Assembly: GCA_026120035.1 (NCBI GenBank)
Contig: JALRME010000010.1
Span: 992,001 to 1,056,000, forward strand
DNA: 64,000 nt
Source of the DNA: Coleophoma eucalyptorum
Taxonomy: Eukaryota > Ascomycota > Leotiomycetes > Helotiales > Dermateaceae
Direction: 5' to 3'
Positions 1-12,885 of the stretch are shown here, piece by piece. The notes below the pieces were generated by a model. It was not told the origin of the DNA. It searched no databases and saw only the letters and a list, made by a program, of their open reading frames with translations. The position numbers and the translations under genes were made by a program. How positions within the stretch are numbered: position 1 is the first letter of the stretch; each line of letters starts with the position of its first letter.

Positions 1-80
1 CAGATCATAGTCAGTCGTCAAAGCCTCCATATCTCGCTGACAATGCTTGATTTGTAGGTTCACTATGGATGATGTATTAG

Positions 81-3000
81 TCCCACTGCCACTAACATAC
101 ATAGAATATACACAAAAAGAGGCTCGGATAATGTTCAAAGGCTGGGCTTCCAGCTGCAACGACAGATATTGTCTTTGCAGTCAAAGCTCCCTTCTGAGGA
201 TAAAGGCCGAGTGAGTGTAGCTCCTTCCGATAGTTCATTAACTGAAAAATACAGGCATACGACTCCCTTGGCTCTGCAGCAGATGTTATGTCGACACTCC
301 GTTTAAATGAGCATTTTGACCCACCGAAAACGGTCTCCAGTATTTTCACCGGCAGGAAAGTCTATTTAGATGGACTCAGAGAAGCATTTGACACGTCCTT
401 GTCTTCTACAGAGACTGCTTCTGTGCAGAAACGCTTCGTTGTATTTGGCCTTGGAGGTTCTGGCAAGACGCAATTTTGTTGCAAGTTTGCTTCAGACAAC
501 AAGCAGCGGTATTTTCCACAAATCTGACTATTGCCTCATCTCTGACTACTATTCTACAGCTTCTGGGGCGTCTTCACAGTCGATGCAAGTTCTCAACAAA
601 CGGCGCAACAAAGCTTTGTCGCGATCGCTAGGCTTTGTGGAATCGATCCAAACGAACGTGCAGCAAAAAGTTGGCTCTCGAGTAGTGAGCGCCCTTGGCT
701 GCTGCTCATCGATAATGCCGATGATACCAAGCTGGAACTGGAGAGATATCTTCCAGATGGAGAGCACGGGCTCACAATTATAACAACGCGTAATCCCTCC
801 ATAAAAATGTACGGAACGATCGGCCAACGGTTCTATCGTTTTGATAAGTTAGAAGATGGCGAAGCAAGTCAGTTACTTCTACGAGCTGCTGAATACTATG
901 ATCCGCCGACGCCACCAATAAATCAGTGGACTGCAAGCATCATCAAAGCACTAGGAGGGTTACCTCTTGCCCTCATTCACGCAGGAAATGCTATCAAAGC
1001 GAAGTACTGTGGTTTGAACGACTACCTTGCTTACTACAATCGAAGCTGGAATACCATTCGTGAAAGTCGGCGTATAAGTAGCCTTCGCGAGGGAGATGAT
1101 GCTAATATGGACGAGTACATACAAGTTTATTCCAGCTACGAGATCTTGTATCGTGGGTTGGAGGCCATGCAGTTCCAGAAATTCAAAGATGCACTGGATT
1201 TACTGAAGGTCTTTTCTTTCTTCCATCACGAAAACATCCCTTTTAGCGTTTTGACCGCAGCTGTCAGGCATCCGAGGCTTGAACGCGAGGCCCAGCGCGA
1301 GACCAATGAGCCGAGCAAATCAGTGGAAACACAGAACGATTCAGCTGGTCTTTTACAACAATCAACCTCATGGGCAATATATCTTCGAGATTTGATCTTT
1401 AGAACATTAGAGAATCATATTGTAAATCAATATTCGACGATCTTACCAACCTTCTTGCGCGATGCTGAGCTTTCGCCGCCTCCTGATGATTTCAACGTCC
1501 GACTGCGCAAGGCCTTAGGCGAGCTTGCTCGGTTGTCGCTAATAACTTATCACGACCTATCTGACAGCTATTCAATGCATCCCTTGGTTCACATGTGGGT
1601 ACGTGAGAGGCCCGAAATGTCTACCGGAGACCAGGCGGTTTATTGCGAAGCAGCGCTGACTACAATCTCGCGTTGTATCTTACTTCCACCCCTAAGCAAT
1701 ACAGTGAAGGAACATGCGGACCTACCAAGACAAGTGCTTCCTCACCTTCTGGCTATCGAGAAGCACCAAGAGCGAATAAGAGCTGCATTTTTGATGAACC
1801 AGAAGCGCCTTTCAAGAGTATGGCCACCAACGCTCAAGTCTATTGGCGTCCACCCCAAACAAGCATTGCAATTGGCGAAAGCAAGCCTTGTGTACGCCCA
1901 GTGCGGGTATTTTGTTGAGGCTGAAGCACGGCAACGAACAGTGAGAGATTTTGTCTACGAGATGCGGGGGCCTGATCATTCCAAGGCCATGGATATCACA
2001 CTTGTACTTGCAGGCACCTTGTGGTTACAATCTCGGTCGAACGAAGCAGCAGACCTCCAGGAACAGGTGTTACAAGGATGCCTTAGGACATTAGGGCCCG
2101 ATAATCCTCGAACCCTCAAAGTTATGGATGCACTTGGCGAAAGTCGCCGCCAACAAGGACGAATAAAGGAATCCATAGATTTACATCAATCTGCGATTGA
2201 AAAGATGGAAATCCAGCTGCCAGAAACCGATCCAGCTACGTTCCATGCTCATGAGCACCTTGGTGTAACGCTTTGGTACTGCTACCGCTTTGAAGAGGCA
2301 AAAGAACATCAAGAAACGGCAGTGTCAGGCTTGAAACGCCTGCTGGGCGAAAGCGATCTGAATACATTGATCGCTATGGAGTCCTTGGCAAGAACATACC
2401 GGGCGCTTGGTACTAAGTATCTAAAAACTGATCCAAAGCTCGGCCGCGATTATCTAGAGATGGCACAGGACGATCTGATGTTTATAATTAAACAACGCAC
2501 CCGGCAACTTGGCGAGAAGCAGCCCTACACGTGGCTGGCGAAATGTAATCTTGGCGCTGTCAAGGGTGCAATGGGCGAGTTGGAGGAAGCAGAAAAGATG
2601 ATCAGTTCTCTAATCCCCATGGCCACCGCGCACCTAGGGGCGGATCACCTGGGCGTTCTTGCTGGCAAAAATGAACTTTCACGGATCATGATGAAGCAGA
2701 AGCGGTTCCTCGAGGCGGAAAATTTATTGCTAGATATTTCCCGGCCAGAGAACTACTGCAAGACAGCCACGGCTACTGGTGATCATCCTGATCGTTGCGA
2801 TGCCTTATGGACCCTGGTAGAGTGCTACGACATCCAAGACAAGATTGACGATAGCTTACGGACATGTGATGAGCTCGAAGCAGTCATCATAGCAATACGA
2901 AGAGGCAAGATAAATACGGGAATAAGCAACACGTTCTGGCAGATGATACAGGACAAAAAAGCAGACTTACAAGCAAGAAGAAATCGTCGCGTAATCGACG

Positions 3001-3134
3001 ATTGGAAGTCCGACTCGTTAGAAGTCAACTCACTTGCCATGAAACTTCGGTCGCTTTCGCCAAAGCTCGGTGTAAAAGCTACCAGTTCAGATGTCCAAGT
3101 TCATGTGGCAACGAGCGAGCTTCGAAAACGCTAG
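81..3134 (+). CDS. NB-ARC/TPR NLR-type STAND ATPase (5' end outside window)
   Basis: A signal-transducing STAND ATPase of the fungal NLR class. Exons read 81?-210, 255-508 and 560-3134, with introns 211-254 (GTGAGT...ACAG) and 509-559, both in phase. The reading joins an upstream segment (RLGFQLQRQILSLQSK) to the NTPase domain, so the gene starts left of the window; the acceptor near 80 is inferred. Visible motifs are the P-loop (FGLGGSGKTQF), Walker B-like PWLLLIDNADD and GLPLALIHAGNA, the GxP motif of NB-ARC proteins. The C-terminal half holds kinesin-light-chain-like TPRs, for example LGPDNPRTLKVMDALGESRR and LLGESDLNTLIAMESLARTY. Proteins of this architecture act in fungal non-self recognition and cell death (family knowledge); the ligand and N-terminal effector domain are not visible here. 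The ATG at 288 is internal, because the frame continues through 255. Confidence 0.85.
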
Positions 3135-3447
3135 ATTACTTGGTTATTACATCCAAAATCTTGCATAATATTGCATCTATCGATGGCTTCAGGTAGAGTA
3201 AAATCTCTATATGTGTATAATTAGTCATATAGCCAAGTCAACTCATCATCTTCCAACAGAAAACATTCTCAGATATCCACTGCCTACAGAGTTATAGCAA
3301 GGGTAAATCAACAAAAATAGGCTAATCATATTCGAGAACTTATGGTTGAATCTCTTAATTGCAATATAGCTTCATCTTAATTGCATTAATCATCACTTGT
3401 CTGCTATGTTAATACTATTTGTGTCTTCAATCCACCATCAAAGTGCT
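3135..3447. other. Convergent intergenic, AT-rich
   Basis: This 313 bp gap lies between the 3' ends of the NLR gene (+) and the aldo-keto reductase gene (-). It is AT-rich and presumably holds both polyadenylation regions. I see no gene in it. Confidence 0.5.
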
Positions 3448-4512
3448 TTACTGATGATATTTTGCAGCAGAGCCCTTACAATTAGACCATGCAACTTGAA
3501 AGACCTCTAGCATATCTTCCGGTAATGGCCCTTGTTCTAGATCAGAAAAATTCTCTTCTAAGTGCTTGATATTACTAGCACCAATGATAATAGCATCGCC
3601 CAGGTCTTTTTTCAGCAGCGAGTGATGCTTTAACCACCTCAACGATGCCTGTGCCAGTGTCATTCCATGGCTTTCTGCAGCAGATTTGAGAAGCTCCAGG
3701 CTTTCAAAGTAAGTATCATTCCAATAACGAGCTCGGTGTACTGGACCCTGCCCAGCCTTAGGGTCGAAGCGAGATCCAGGTTCGAAACCAGTCTGGTCTT
3801 TTGTATATCGTCCCGTCAAAAATCCTCCGGCGAGTGGTTGAAAGGCATAGAGAGACATGCCATACTTTCGCAAACAGGGCATCAGTTCGGGTTCGATGGA
3901 CCGTTGCAGCGCATGGTACACGCCCTGATAAACAGCCGGCTTTATCCAATCGTGCCTCTCACAAATCTCACAGATCTGTGCAACTTCCCATGACATGAAA
4001 TTGCTCAAACCAAATCGAGAAAACTTGCCCTCCTGGTGCAGCTTATTGATCTCCCGAAGTGTGTCTTCATATGGCGTTTTCCTGTCCGGTCCATGTAGGT
4101 AGTACAAGTCCACGCTATCACTATTCAGCTCCTTCAAGCTGAGTGTCAGAGCCCGACGCAAGTCTTCTGGGGAATGGGTGTATGTATCGGCAATGGCCAG
4201 AGCAGTACCGGCATTTGGAAACACTTTTGTAGCCATAATAAGCCCTCGCTCCTTCCATCCCAGTTCAGCAAGGATGCCCTCTGTAGTACCAGATGCATAA
4301 AGACGAGCAGTGTCTACTTCGTTGTGGCCATGCTTCTGAAATACATCAAGCATCTGAGCAGCGTCCTCGAGTGAATCGACGCGGGCACCTCTGGTACCTG
4401 AAAAACAGTTAGTATCTGACTATGCCATAGATATATGAAGGTAACTACCTGTCTTTCCAAAGGTCATTGCCCCAAACACAATTTTGAGCTGGTCATTTGG
4501 TGAAGATGCCAT
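3448..4512 (-). CDS. Aldo-keto reductase, AKR7 / aflatoxin-aldehyde reductase-like
   Basis: A cytosolic NADPH-dependent aldo-keto reductase of about 337 aa that reduces aldehydes or ketones. Two exons: 4449-4512 encodes MASSPNDQLKIVFGAMTFGKT, and 3448-4397 follows after a 51 bp intron. The junction codon completes GTRGARVDSLEDA in phase. Family landmarks are VDTARLYASG (catalytic Asp and Tyr), Lys in ATKVFP, LYYLHGPDR (catalytic His), GLSNF, FQPLAGGFLTG, and the C-terminal cofactor segment IIGASNIKHLEENF. This pattern matches AKR7 enzymes (aflatoxin B1 aldehyde reductase) and fungal relatives. The length is normal and nothing is broken. The substrate cannot be told from sequence. It is convergent with the upstream NLR gene. 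Confidence 0.93.
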
Positions 4513-7076
4513 TTTGTTAGAGATGAATTGCACTTCTGCGGGTAGGATTTCTAGGAAGAGGCGAAAGTATTTCTTGGATGAATGGAATAGCTTTCTCGAG
4601 TTTTATGTTGACCGGCTATGAATAAAATCTCTACTCTGCAATCGTTACTGGTGGTTTGTACAGAATCAAAACTAAACTGTTTTTATGTAGCACTTGTAGG
4701 ATTTGTACTTGCCATTGTTTTCGGCCGATACGCGCGAAGCAGTACCGCATCTTTCGCTACACCTGCTTTCGACTTCGGCCGATTATGTCAGTGGAAGCCA
4801 ATGCCTCACAAGAGCTGTAAGCGAGAAAGATTGCTTCACCGCAGCAAATTTCTTCTACATATGATGCAATTACTCCCCATACGGTTCACCATATTGTATT
4901 CAAACTCTTTTTTAGAAGATAATATCGTTCATTTATCATACCAACCTAAAAATTTAGTATTGAAGGTGCTCATATGTGAAAGTCTTACCTGATTCTGATT
5001 TAACGGTTAGAAGTCTGGCATGTTCACTTGTATTATATCCTCTTTTGGTATGATATGGGGCCTACTGAACTATTTACTATGCTATTAAATAATGTTGATT
5101 TATCTCATAGAGGTATTCTCTTCGAATCACGGTAAGTTACCTAGGAACTATTGCAGAACAATTGTAGAATAACATTTTAGCCTTTTAGTAGGCTTTCTTA
5201 ACCTCTGTAGAGCTATGGTATCACAAAAAAGAGAGGTATGAACTTGCTTTGATCGCTTGTTACTGCTCTTATGCCACATAATCGATCACGTTATGAAGGC
5301 CAAGGAAATATAGAAGTTGTTCGGTTCCGAATGTCGATAAGAGATTATCTTATCGAACCCGGAGATATCTCATCCGAATCAGCGTTGTTGAGCCGAGTAC
5401 CATGGATCTGAGGAAAAAGATGCGGAATTACAGATACGAGCAGTTATGGAGCTCATAGGACCACGTAGACTTCTTTAACCCTGTGTAGATCGGTTTCAAT
5501 CGACTTCCGGGCCATATAGGAATCCCCCAAATCCCAGGTAACTCTAACCATAAGAGCAGAAATTTCTGTTCTATCTCCCTGAGCCGCAAACCTAATTTAT
5601 CCGTTCTGCAGCGGCCGGAGGTACTACACAAACGCCGTAGCGCCGAATGAACGACCACATCGAGTTCCTAAGTACTTGCTCGAAATTCGGTCTTGTAACA
5701 GAGTAATTGAGCTATTCAGGTTCAACGGAATTAATTATCAACAACGCAACGAAGAAGCTCCGGCGCCATGCGCGTTTTAGCTATGCTCTGTTCTCAAAGT
5801 GCAACGGGTTAGAAGCTAAGAACAATATTTGTTCAATCAGACAAGCAGGATCCAGTCCGTAATATTTATTACAGCTTTTCTTTCGTGTGCAACGAAGTCT
5901 CTATATCGTAAAATAGGCAAAAATAAACAATCAACAGTGATTTTTATTTCGAGAACATGTCTGACCTTGATTTCCATCGACCTACAGTGGAGTGTCCACG
6001 AGCTCTCTCCGTCTCCATCGCTGTTCGGACTCTTGATGATATCCGTAGTCTTTTCTCAATTTAAGCCGCGATAAATCCATTTTTAGTTTGATGCTAGATA
6101 GTGGATATGACTATTCCGTGCTTGGTGGCATTTCGGATATATCTGACGGAACAACGGATGTCATGACGAATCACTAAGGCTGATTACCCTCCCTTCAATG
6201 AGCAACTTGTATCCGCAGTCTCTAGATTCTATTGAGTCTGTCTATCCCTGATAATCTCTCAGTCCCGCCATTGAAGGATGTTTAGGACTCTTCTAGACCT
6301 TGTTGGCATCCTTCGTCTAGTCTGGCAACAAGCAGCCAGGCCAATCTGCCATTATTGAATGTATGTGCCTAAGATCCCCACATTATTTGCGGCACATTTG
6401 ACGGCAGACTATATCCTAAACTGTAAGAAACAAATTGTTGAACGTCCTATTTGTATAAACCCGGAAAAAAAACAAAAAGAAAACTCGCTATGCAAGCTGA
6501 TTAGCCCACCCAACATTGTAAAAAACCTAGCAGTTGAAGAGGTGTAGCTCCCTTCTCTGCCAAATATTTCCATAGATGCAATCAATAATTGTGCACTACT
6601 TGCCAGGAAGCTCTTCGTACTTTAAGAAGTGCTCTGTTGTGGATTCACCTGCCTTCTAGTCTGAGCGTTGCTGCAGGTATTCCGCCATACACGGCACTAT
6701 GTGGCTCTCTCGGTTAACTTACCGGAACAAAAACTCGGGATATCGGATATATCCTTTGGATATGCCGTTAGCGATATGCCGTTAGCTCTAGACGAACTGG
6801 TAACTGTGCGAATTCTAGGTAGGTTATGACACACAGCCCAGCAATAAGTGGTCGTTAAGCAGGCAGATTCTGCTAATTAGAAATCAAAGATACTCCATAA
6901 TTACTTCGGCATGGAGCGCACTTCTACGCGGCAGCGCCGGAATACATTGCTGGGGTAGAGTGCAATGCCCTACTTAAGGTGCGTTTCCTGCGATTAACAT
7001 ATTCGTATTCAACTTGAAAGTTTTCATTACAATCCTTATTCTAACAATTTCCTCTGTTTTGATTCTTTTCTACGAT
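4513..7076. other. 2.5 kb intergenic without a supportable gene
   Basis: Short open frames occur on both strands (for example 4618-4992 + and 5428-5658 -), but none shows a recognisable domain or splice-consistent extension. A short direct repeat, GATATGCCGTTAGC, occurs twice near 6760-6788. The last part should hold the promoter of the ABCG gene. The upstream part serves the aldo-keto reductase. Confidence 0.4.
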
Positions 7077-10000
7077 ATGGCCACCGCTTTTGGCCTGGGA
7101 GCTGGCACAGGCGATGCCATTGTCGAGGTGCTTTCTCGGACTTTCAGTGGCCGTTCAGGTGCAGTTTCACAAACCAGCCGCCGGGCTAGTCGCTTTTACG
7201 ACGAGAATAATGATGTAGTGGAGGACGATCCCTATCCCATCAGTAAAGCTGAGGACTGGAAGCTGATGCCAGAGGTCAAGATGTTTCATCAACAAGGAAA
7301 GGCAGATAACCTGAAAGACCGAAAATTGGGAGTCACTTGGCAGAATCTTACAGTCAAAGGCGTTGGATCAGGAGATGCGTTCAACGAGAACATTATATCC
7401 CAAGTAAATGCCGGCCAATTGATTAAGGAAGCTAGACACAAAGCACCACTGAACACGATACTCGACGACTCTCACGGTTGTGTGAAGCCCGGAGAGATGC
7501 TTCTTGTACTAGGACGTCCAGGCTCTGGCTGTACGACTCTCTTGAAAATGCTAGCGAACTACAGAGAGGGATATGCGGAGGTGACTGGTGACATCAAATT
7601 TGGTGCTATGGACTATAAAGAGGCACAGAAGTATAGGGGTCAGATTGTCATGAACACCGAAGACGAATTGTTCTTTCCAACCCTTACAGTAGGACAAACG
7701 ATTGACTTTGCTACTCGATTGAAGGTTCCATACCATTTACCGTCAGATAAGGAGTCGCCAAAAGAGTTTCAAGTTGATACGCGAGATTTCTTGCTCAATT
7801 CCATGGGCATATCTCATACCTTCAACACCAAAGTTGGCAACGAATTCGTTCGCGGTGTTTCTGGAGGAGAACGAAAACGTGTTTCGATCATCGAGGCCCT
7901 TGCTACAAGAGGTAGCATCTACTGTTGGGATAATTCTACGCGTGGGCTTGACGCTAGCACCGCGCTTGAATGGGCAAGGGCATTGAGAGCAATGACGGAT
8001 GTTCTAGGTCTTACAACTATTGTGACTCTCTACCAAGCTGGAAATGGCATTTATGACTTGTTCGATAAGATTCTTGTACTGGACGAGGGTAAGGAGATCT
8101 TCTACGGCCCAGCGAAAGAAGCTCGTCCGTTTATGGAGAACCTTGGGTTTATCTGCGATGATGCTGCTAATACGGGCGACTTCCTGACCGGTGTAACCGT
8201 TCCTACCGAACGTCAAATTCGAGTAGGCTATGAGAACATGTTTCCAAAGACCGCAATGGCAATTCTAGACGCTTATGAAAAGACTCCAATTAGAGCAGAG
8301 ATGCAGAAGGAGTACGATTATCCCACAACTGAGGCTGCAAAGTCCAATACCGCAGATTTCCAGGAGGCTATCGCATACGACAAAGATAAGAGCTTGCCAA
8401 AAAACTCGCCTTTAACAACAAGTTTCACCACCCAAGTCAAGGCTTGCGTTATTCGCCAGTACCAAATTCTCTGGGGTGATAAGTCTACTTTCTTTATCAA
8501 GCAAATCTCAAGTTTTATACAAGCTCTTATCGCTGGCTCCTTGTTCTACAACGCTCCTGATACCTCTGCTGGCCTTTTCCTTAAGGGCGGCTCCTTGTTC
8601 TTCGCCCTTCTTTATAATAGTCTGCTAGCTATGTCAGAAGTTGTTGATTCATTTACCGGACGCCCGGTGTTGGCTAAACATAAATCTTTCGCTCTTTTCC
8701 ATCCAGCAGCATTCTGTATTGCGCAGATTGCCGCGGATATACCGATTATTCTATTCCAGGTTTCGCATTTTAGTCTCGTCCTTTACTTCATGACTGGCCT
8801 TAAGATGGACGCTGGAGCATTTTTTACCTACTGGATTGTGGTGATTGCGGTCACTATGTGTATGACGGCTATGTTCAGAAGTATCGGAGCCGCTTTTAGC
8901 ACATTTGATGGCGCCTCGAAAATCTCCGGCTTTGTTTTCACAGCTCAAGTGCTATATGCTGGTTACCAAATCCCACGACCACACATGCACCCATGGTTTG
9001 GCTGGTAAGCCTCAAATACTAGAAGTTTGTTATATTAATATTAATAAGATATAGGATCTATTGGATCAACCCTCTTTCGTACGGGTTCCAATCTCTACTT
9101 GCGAACGAGTTTCATAATAAGCATATTCCTTGCGTATACCCAAACCTTGTTCCAAACGGACCTGGGTACAATGACACGAACTATCAGTCTTGTGCTGGAA
9201 TACCCGGAGCTACTCAAGGTGCAACAAGTCTTACTGGCGACCAATACTTAAATTCAATTGCATACAGCTATTCACATGTTTGGAGGAATTTCGGAATTGT
9301 CTGGGCGTGGTGGGCGTTCTTCGTTGCTGTTACTGTCATATGCACAAACAGATGGCAATCGAACTCGACCAAGAGCAATTCTTTGATTCCTCGCGAACAT
9401 TCTAAGCAAATCAAGAAGAACGCTGCCGATTTGGAAAATGGGGGTTCCCAGAACGTAAAGGAGAAGATCCCAGGATCGGACTCAATTGCCCCCTCTGAAG
9501 ATGAGACCACTCTCGACAATCAACTTGTTCGTAACACATCAGTATTTACCTGGAAGAACCTCACCTATACAGTTAAGACGCCACAAGGTGACCGGGTGCT
9601 TCTTGATAACGTACAGGGTTGGGTTAAACCTGGAATGTTAGGCGCTCTCATGGGATCCTCGGGTGCAGGTAAAACAACACTTCTTGATGTCCTCGCACAG
9701 CGCAAGACTGATGGTACAATTCACGGGTCCATTATGGTTGACGGAAGGCCTCTCTCTATATCATTTCAAAGATCTGCTGGGTATTGTGAGCAATTAGATG
9801 TACACGAGCCCCTAGCAACAGTCAGAGAAGCTTTGGAATTTTCAGCCTTACTACGACAACCTCGATCTGTTCCACGCGAAGAAAAGCTCGCGTATGTTGA
9901 TACTATCATCAATCTTCTGGAAATGCACGACATTGAACAGACGCTTATTGGAAAAGTTGGTGCCGGCTTGTCTATTGAGCAGCGGAAAAGGTTGACCATT

Positions 10001-11495
10001 GGTGTCGAGCTTGTATCCAAGCCAAGTATTCTTATTTTCCTCGACGAGCCAACATCAGGTCTGGATGGACAGGCTGCCTTCAATACAGTCAGATTCCTTC
10101 GTAAGCTAGCTGATGTTGGTCAAGCTGTTCTGGTCACGATTCACCAGCCTTCTGCTACTCTCTTCGCCCAATTTGATACTCTTCTGCTCCTTGCCCGTGG
10201 AGGAAAGACCGTCTATTTCGGCGATATCGGCGACAATGCAAACACTATCAAGGATTATTTCGCTCGTTATGATGCACCCTGTCCGCCTGCTACGAATCCT
10301 GCAGAGCATATGATTGATGTGGTGTCGGGTACGCTCGCAAAAGGAAAGGACTGGCATCAGATCTGGCTGGATTCGCCTGAACACAAGTATACTGTTGAAG
10401 AGCTTGATAGAATTATTACTACTGCTGCTAATGCGCCACCTGGGACCAGCGACGATGGACATGAGTTTGCTACTTCTATCTGGACACAAATCAAAATCGT
10501 TACGCATCGTATGAACGTCGCTCTCTTCCGCAACACAGACTATATCAACAACAAGATCGCTCTACATGTTGGCTTAGGATTGTTTGTTGGGTTCTCGTTT
10601 TGGAAAGTTGGCCATAGCGTAGCCGACTTACAACTGAACCTATTCGCAGTCTTCAACTTTATCTTTGTTGCACCAGGTGTCATCAACCAACTGCAGCCAC
10701 TTTTCATTGAGCGAAGAGATATTTATGAAACTCGAGAGAAGAAGTCAAAGATGTATTCTTGGCTATCTTTCACATCCGGCTTGATCATTTCCGAGTTTCC
10801 ATATCTCTGCGCTTGTGGAGTCCTATACTTTGCATGTTGGTACTACACAATTGGTTTCCCAACTGATTCCAACAAGGCTGGTGCTACTTTTTTTGTTATG
10901 CTGATGTACGAATTCATTTATACGGGTATGGGACAGAGCATTGCTGCATATGCACCAAATGCCGTCTTCGCGTCCTTAGCCAATCCATTGTTTCTTGGAA
11001 CTTTGGTATCTTTCTGTGGTGTGCTGGTACCTTACGACCAAATACAACCCTTCTGGAGATACTGGTAAGACCTCTTAAAGATACAAATTGCAGATTGTAT
11101 TAACAAAGTTTAGGATATACTACCTCAATCCCTACACATATCTCATGGACAGTATTATGGTCTTTGGAATGTTCGATAACCCAGTGGTTTGCAAGGACTC
11201 AGAGTACGCCATATTCGATACTCCAGGTAGCCAAACTTGTGCCTCTTATTTGGCTGATTATATGTCCCCGACTGGCTTGGGATCTCGGACATACCTACAA
11301 AACCCAGAAGCAACCTCGGGTTGCAAAGTGTGCCAATACCGCCTTGGCAGTGACTATCTTGCAACCCTGAATATTAAGGACTGTTTTTATGGTTGGAGAG
11401 ATGCTGGAATTGTCTTCATCTTCGTCCTATCTTCTTATGGGTTTGTATTTTTGCTCATGAAGCTCAGGACCAAAGCCTCGAAGAAAGCAGAATAG
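7077..11495 (+). CDS. PDR-type full-size ABC transporter (ABCG)
   Basis: A plasma-membrane drug-efflux pump of the pleiotropic drug resistance family, about 1439 aa, with (NBD-TMD)2 layout. Exons are 7077-9004, 9055-11064 and 11114-11495. Each intron is about 50 bp, and both split a Trp codon at the ...WFGW and ...FWRYW positions. NBD1 has Walker [13 protein letters not shown] (Cys for Lys), signature [11 protein letters not shown] and [13 protein letters not shown]2 has canonical Walker [23 protein letters not shown] and H-loop VTIHQP, but the degenerate signature [12 protein letters not shown]. This asymmetry is the normal Pdr5/CDR pattern. A Cys-containing extracellular loop ([10 protein letters not shown]... 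CKVCQYRLG) precedes the last helix. The start is [10 protein letters not shown]; the frame continues upstream only through a TTG, so the longer reading is not used. The substrate is unknown. Confidence 0.95.
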
Positions 11496-12885
11496 ACTAT
11501 CGATTTTCTACAAATGCTATGGCTGTTTTAAATAGCTGGAATTTTGGTGTTTTACGTTTCATTGGTCTTGGATAGATATTGGGTTAAATTTTGTAAATTA
11601 TAATTTGTAGAAGTTTCTTATTTGTATCTTCTCCACCAATTAATTCTAAATCGGATGGTTTCAGAGGATTGCAGCTGCCATTCTGAATGGTGTTTTGTAT
11701 GCCTAGGTATTTGTCTTGATTTTGATGAAACTATAGAAAAGGATTGTGCTACTTTGATTGCCCACACAACATGCCGTGCTTAGAACTCTCAGCTAGCAGC
11801 AAGAGGTACATCGATGTAGTAATTGCGCGTGCTTCTAGTAATGTAGAAGGAGGTTATAAATAATTTAAAACAAGGAAAATGTGGATTGGTTAGCCGTGGC
11901 GAAACAGAAAGTAAATATTTTACTAATATTGATACACGATGCTAAGTGAACAGGACTCAATTTGAGGCCCATCGGCTCATCATCTTTCTCCTGATTTCGA
12001 AGATGATACAGATATATCGCCTGCTTCTTTGGGTAGCAATCAATATTGGGTGCCGCACGACCATCGGTAGTACAGCGTGCCCCACGATAGGCGGCACGGA
12101 AGATTAGCCTACCTCCGTAGATTCCGTGTAACTAACTGATCTTGCTGATTTGCCTAAAGATTTCTGCTTAATATGTACAAGAGGAGACGCCAGAGGGGTT
12201 AATGGTGGTGTGCGGCGTAGTGCAGCACCTAAATTTACAAAGATACGCGTCCACCTATGTGGCGACCAGTTCCGTTGATGCCGAACGCTAGTTGTTTCGG
12301 CACCTGTTAACGAAAAAGCTTAGCTATCTTGATAGATTCTAATAAGTGTCTATATGGCACAATCTTCTAAAAAGTTGGATTCTAGAGACTAAGTCTAGGC
12401 ACAAGGATCTAATAGGCACGCAGCTGACGCGACCGTGTGATAGTCGGAAATGTGGATAACGAATGCGATACTCATGGACCGCACAGAGAGGATGGAGATA
12501 AATATTATGTATCATATGCAGATGCACGCTCTCTCCAAAAAGTACGAAAAGAAATACTATAATAAGTCTTTTTCCATAAAATATTTGTCTCATATAAGAG
12601 AAGAAAGGGTTTGAGCCTTTCCAGTTCCGAATCATGACCTCCATTAGCGCCCCCATGATCTTGTAAAACCTGCCCTAGTATTCATAGATAAGGGGCCTCA
12701 TATCATATCACCACTCACCAAGTTGTGAAAAGTAACCCTTTCCAACCAAACGATATGAAGCATTGTTTATAATAGTTCTCGTACAATCTGTGGCATAAAT
12801 CATCAAAATTCATCATATTTGCATAGTATCTATAAATCCCCAATACCCTTAAACGCCTCCATTAACCCTAATGATCTTTGAATAC
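11496..12885. other. 1.4 kb convergent intergenic
   Basis: This lies between the 3' ends of the ABCG gene (+) and the NACHT gene (-). GC-rich, dyad-like pieces built on GTGCCGC / GCGGCAC sit at about 12050-12105. A short antisense open frame (12339-12656) shows no domain. I see no gene here. Confidence 0.4.

Noticed and set aside
92..349. Minus-strand open frame at the left edge
   Set aside because: It is the antisense of NLR exons that splice in phase with the P-loop domain.
4618..4992. 124-codon frame with a hydrophobic N-terminus
   Set aside because: No domain, no splice extension, AT-rich second half; most likely chance.
7014..7076. Longer N-terminus for the ABCG transporter with a hydrophobic start
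   Set aside because: The extension begins at TTG, not ATG; the first ATG (7077) gives [10 protein letters not shown], a normal start for this family.
12339..12656. 105-codon minus-strand frame
   Set aside because: No recognisable motif; lies in convergent intergenic DNA.
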